Under the pieces are notes generated by a model, which was not told where the DNA came from, did no database searches, and was given only the letters and a program-made list of their open reading frames with translations. A DNA stretch of 53,616 nucleotides from Falsirhodobacter sp. alg1. Its GTDB lineage: Bacteria > Pseudomonadota > Alphaproteobacteria > Rhodobacterales > Rhodobacteraceae. Location: NCBI RefSeq assembly GCF_000739715.2, contig NZ_BBJC02000004.1, positions 168,324-221,939 on the forward strand. Direction: 5' to 3'. Numbering within the stretch: position 1 is the stretch's first letter; each line of letters opens with the position of its first letter. Made by a program: the position numbers and the translations under genes. Below are positions 52,641 to 53,616 of the stretch, one piece after another.

Positions 52641-52661
52641 GGCCCCGCCTGATGCGGGGCC
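52641..52661 (-). promoter_or_regulatory. Intercistronic hairpin between choX and choW
   Basis: GGCCCCGC (52641-52648) pairs with GCGGGGCC (52654-52661) around a five-base loop in the 57 bp between the two genes. No T tract follows on the minus strand. Such hairpins behind a binding-protein gene commonly protect its mRNA, so that more binding protein than permease is made. Confidence 0.6.
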
Positions 52662-52668
52662 GTCAGGT

Positions 52669-53595
52669 TTAAAGGCCGAAAGCCTCTTTCACGACCGCCA
52701 GACCGTCCTGGCCGTCAACGGTGGTCACGCCGGCCAGCCATGGTTCGATCACTTCGGGATGTTCGGAAACCCATTTCACCGTGGCATCATCGGCGTCCAT
52801 TCCGTCATCAAGGATATAGGCCATCATTTCGTTTTCCATGGGCAGGGTGAATTCCTGCTGGGACAGGAGCCTGATCACATTGGGGCATTCCTGCTGGAAA
52901 CCCTTGCGGACGATGGTGTTCACCACGCCCTCTTCGCCAAAGAATTCTGCTCCGCCCTGAAGATAGTCGATGTCGAACGTGGTGTTCATCGGATGCGGCG
53001 CCCAACCGATGAACACGACCGGTTTTTCACGTGGGTAGAACCGTGAAACCTGCGCCAGCATCCCCTGTTCGGACGATTGGACAAGCGTCCAGCCTTCCAG
53101 CAATTTTCCGGGCTGGGTCAGGCTGATGATGTATTCGTTGCTTTCGTTGCCCGGTTCGATTCCGTAGATCGTGCTGTCCAGCTGATCCGCGAACTTCGGC
53201 AGATCCTCATATGTCCTGAGGCCCTGCGCCGACAGGTATTTCGGCACGGCAAGATTGAACTTCGTACCTTGCAGATTGGTCTTTACCGTTTCGATCGTGC
53301 CTGCGGCCAGATAACCGGAAATGGCCGAATCCTGCGATGGCATCCAGTTGCCCAGAAACACGTCCAGATCGCCTGCGGCAACCGATGCAAAGGTGACCGG
53401 AACGCCCAGAACGTCGACATCCACGTCATAGCCCAACGCCTCCAGCATCTGGCGCGTCAACGAGGTGGTGGCGGTGATGTCCGTCCAGCCCACATCCGAC
53501 ATGCGAACCGAGGTGCATTGCGATTGTGCCAGTGCCGGACCCGCCAGGGCGAGCGCCGTTACCGAGGCCAGAAATGCGGATTTGATAGTGGGCAT
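52669..53595 (-). CDS. choX: Choline-binding periplasmic protein ChoX
   Basis: A 308-residue substrate-binding protein with a signal peptide (about residues 1-23, ending PALA). The mature chain resembles Sinorhizobium ChoX closely by recall: DVGWTDITATT, FLGNWMPS, IEPGNE, SSEQGMLAQV and IGWAPHPMN. These supply the aromatic box for the quaternary ammonium group (Trp37, Trp84, Trp198 and an aromatic at 113, here Phe where ChoX seems to have Tyr) and Asp39. Choline is therefore the likely ligand. It heads the operon choX-choW-choV; only 21 bp upstream of its start are in the window, with GGGAG before the ATG. Confidence 0.94.
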   Translation of the reverse strand: MPTIKSAFLASVTALALAGPALAQSQCTSVRMSDVGWTDITATTSLTRQMLEALGYDVDVDVLGVPVTFASVAAGDLDVFLGNWMPSQDSAISGYLAAGTIETVKTNLQGTKFNLAVPKYLSAQGLRTYEDLPKFADQLDSTIYGIEPGNESNEYIISLTQPGKLLEGWTLVQSSEQGMLAQVSRFYPREKPVVFIGWAPHPMNTTFDIDYLQGGAEFFGEEGVVNTIVRKGFQQECPNVIRLLSQQEFTLPMENEMMAYILDDGMDADDATVKWVSEHPEVIEPWLAGVTTVDGQDGLAVVKEAFGL

Positions 53596-53616
53596 ATGTG
53601 ATCTCCCGAGGGGTTG

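Overview
The window looks like chromosomal DNA of a GC-rich alphaproteobacterium of the Rhodobacterales (Rhodobacter/Paracoccus/Roseobacter relatives). The basis is the combination of a RpoH-type sigma factor with an alternative-sigma-like promoter, a FYDLN-acidic protein, phosphatidylcholine synthase, a choline ABC transporter (ChoXWV), a complete BioMNY biotin transporter, the DUF484-xerC pair and an mreBCD-mrdA-rodA cluster. Genes are tightly packed with many ATGA/GTGA stop-start overlaps. I see no prophage, intact insertion sequence or CRISPR array.

Layout. 1-2869: the tail of an unidentified gene, adenine deaminase and a divergent EamA-type transporter. 3244-4927: a class A beta-lactamase, about 0.7 kb without a recognisable gene, and tRNA-Ala(GGC). 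5029-10542: a FYDLN-acidic protein, a YgjP-like metallopeptidase coupled to a GntR regulator, an aldo/keto reductase, a small membrane protein, a YifB/ComM ATPase and a glutathione transferase with a metal-knuckle tail. 10602-15654: an EcfG-like promoter, rpoH, coaBC, a secreted protein, dut, a MoeB/ThiF-like E1 enzyme and topoisomerase IB. 15677-20027: a proline-rich peptide and 3-methyladenine glycosylase, then a signalling module of KaiC-like ATPase, pseudo-receiver/PAS/HWE kinase and single-domain receiver, closed by a hairpin. 20046-21540: an unknown membrane protein and a CbiX-like chelatase.

21522-30891 is an unbroken minus-strand run: mreB-mreC-mreD-mrdA-rodA (rod-shape peptidoglycan synthesis) followed by a GhrA-like reductase, an SH3 protein, a cation-efflux protein and a glutamine-synthetase-like enzyme. 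Upstream on the same strand lie leuA with a leucine-rich leader peptide, CorA, a PQQ-type sugar dehydrogenase and a secreted protein of 18 MORN repeats. 36773-46843 holds a WrbA-like flavoprotein, ileS with a strong terminator, DUF484-xerC-pcs, gltX, an SLT-like lipoprotein and bioMNY. 46926-53595 holds dprA-topA and choXWV; choline imported by the latter could feed the phosphatidylcholine synthase.

The most interesting signals are: (i) the leuA leader, where the leucine codons of a 26-residue peptide are complementary to the leuA ribosome-binding region and the peptide may be translated from an almost leaderless transcript; (ii) the three-gene KaiC/HWE-kinase/receiver module without kaiB or kaiA nearby; and (iii) a GGAAC-N16-CGTT promoter in front of rpoH.
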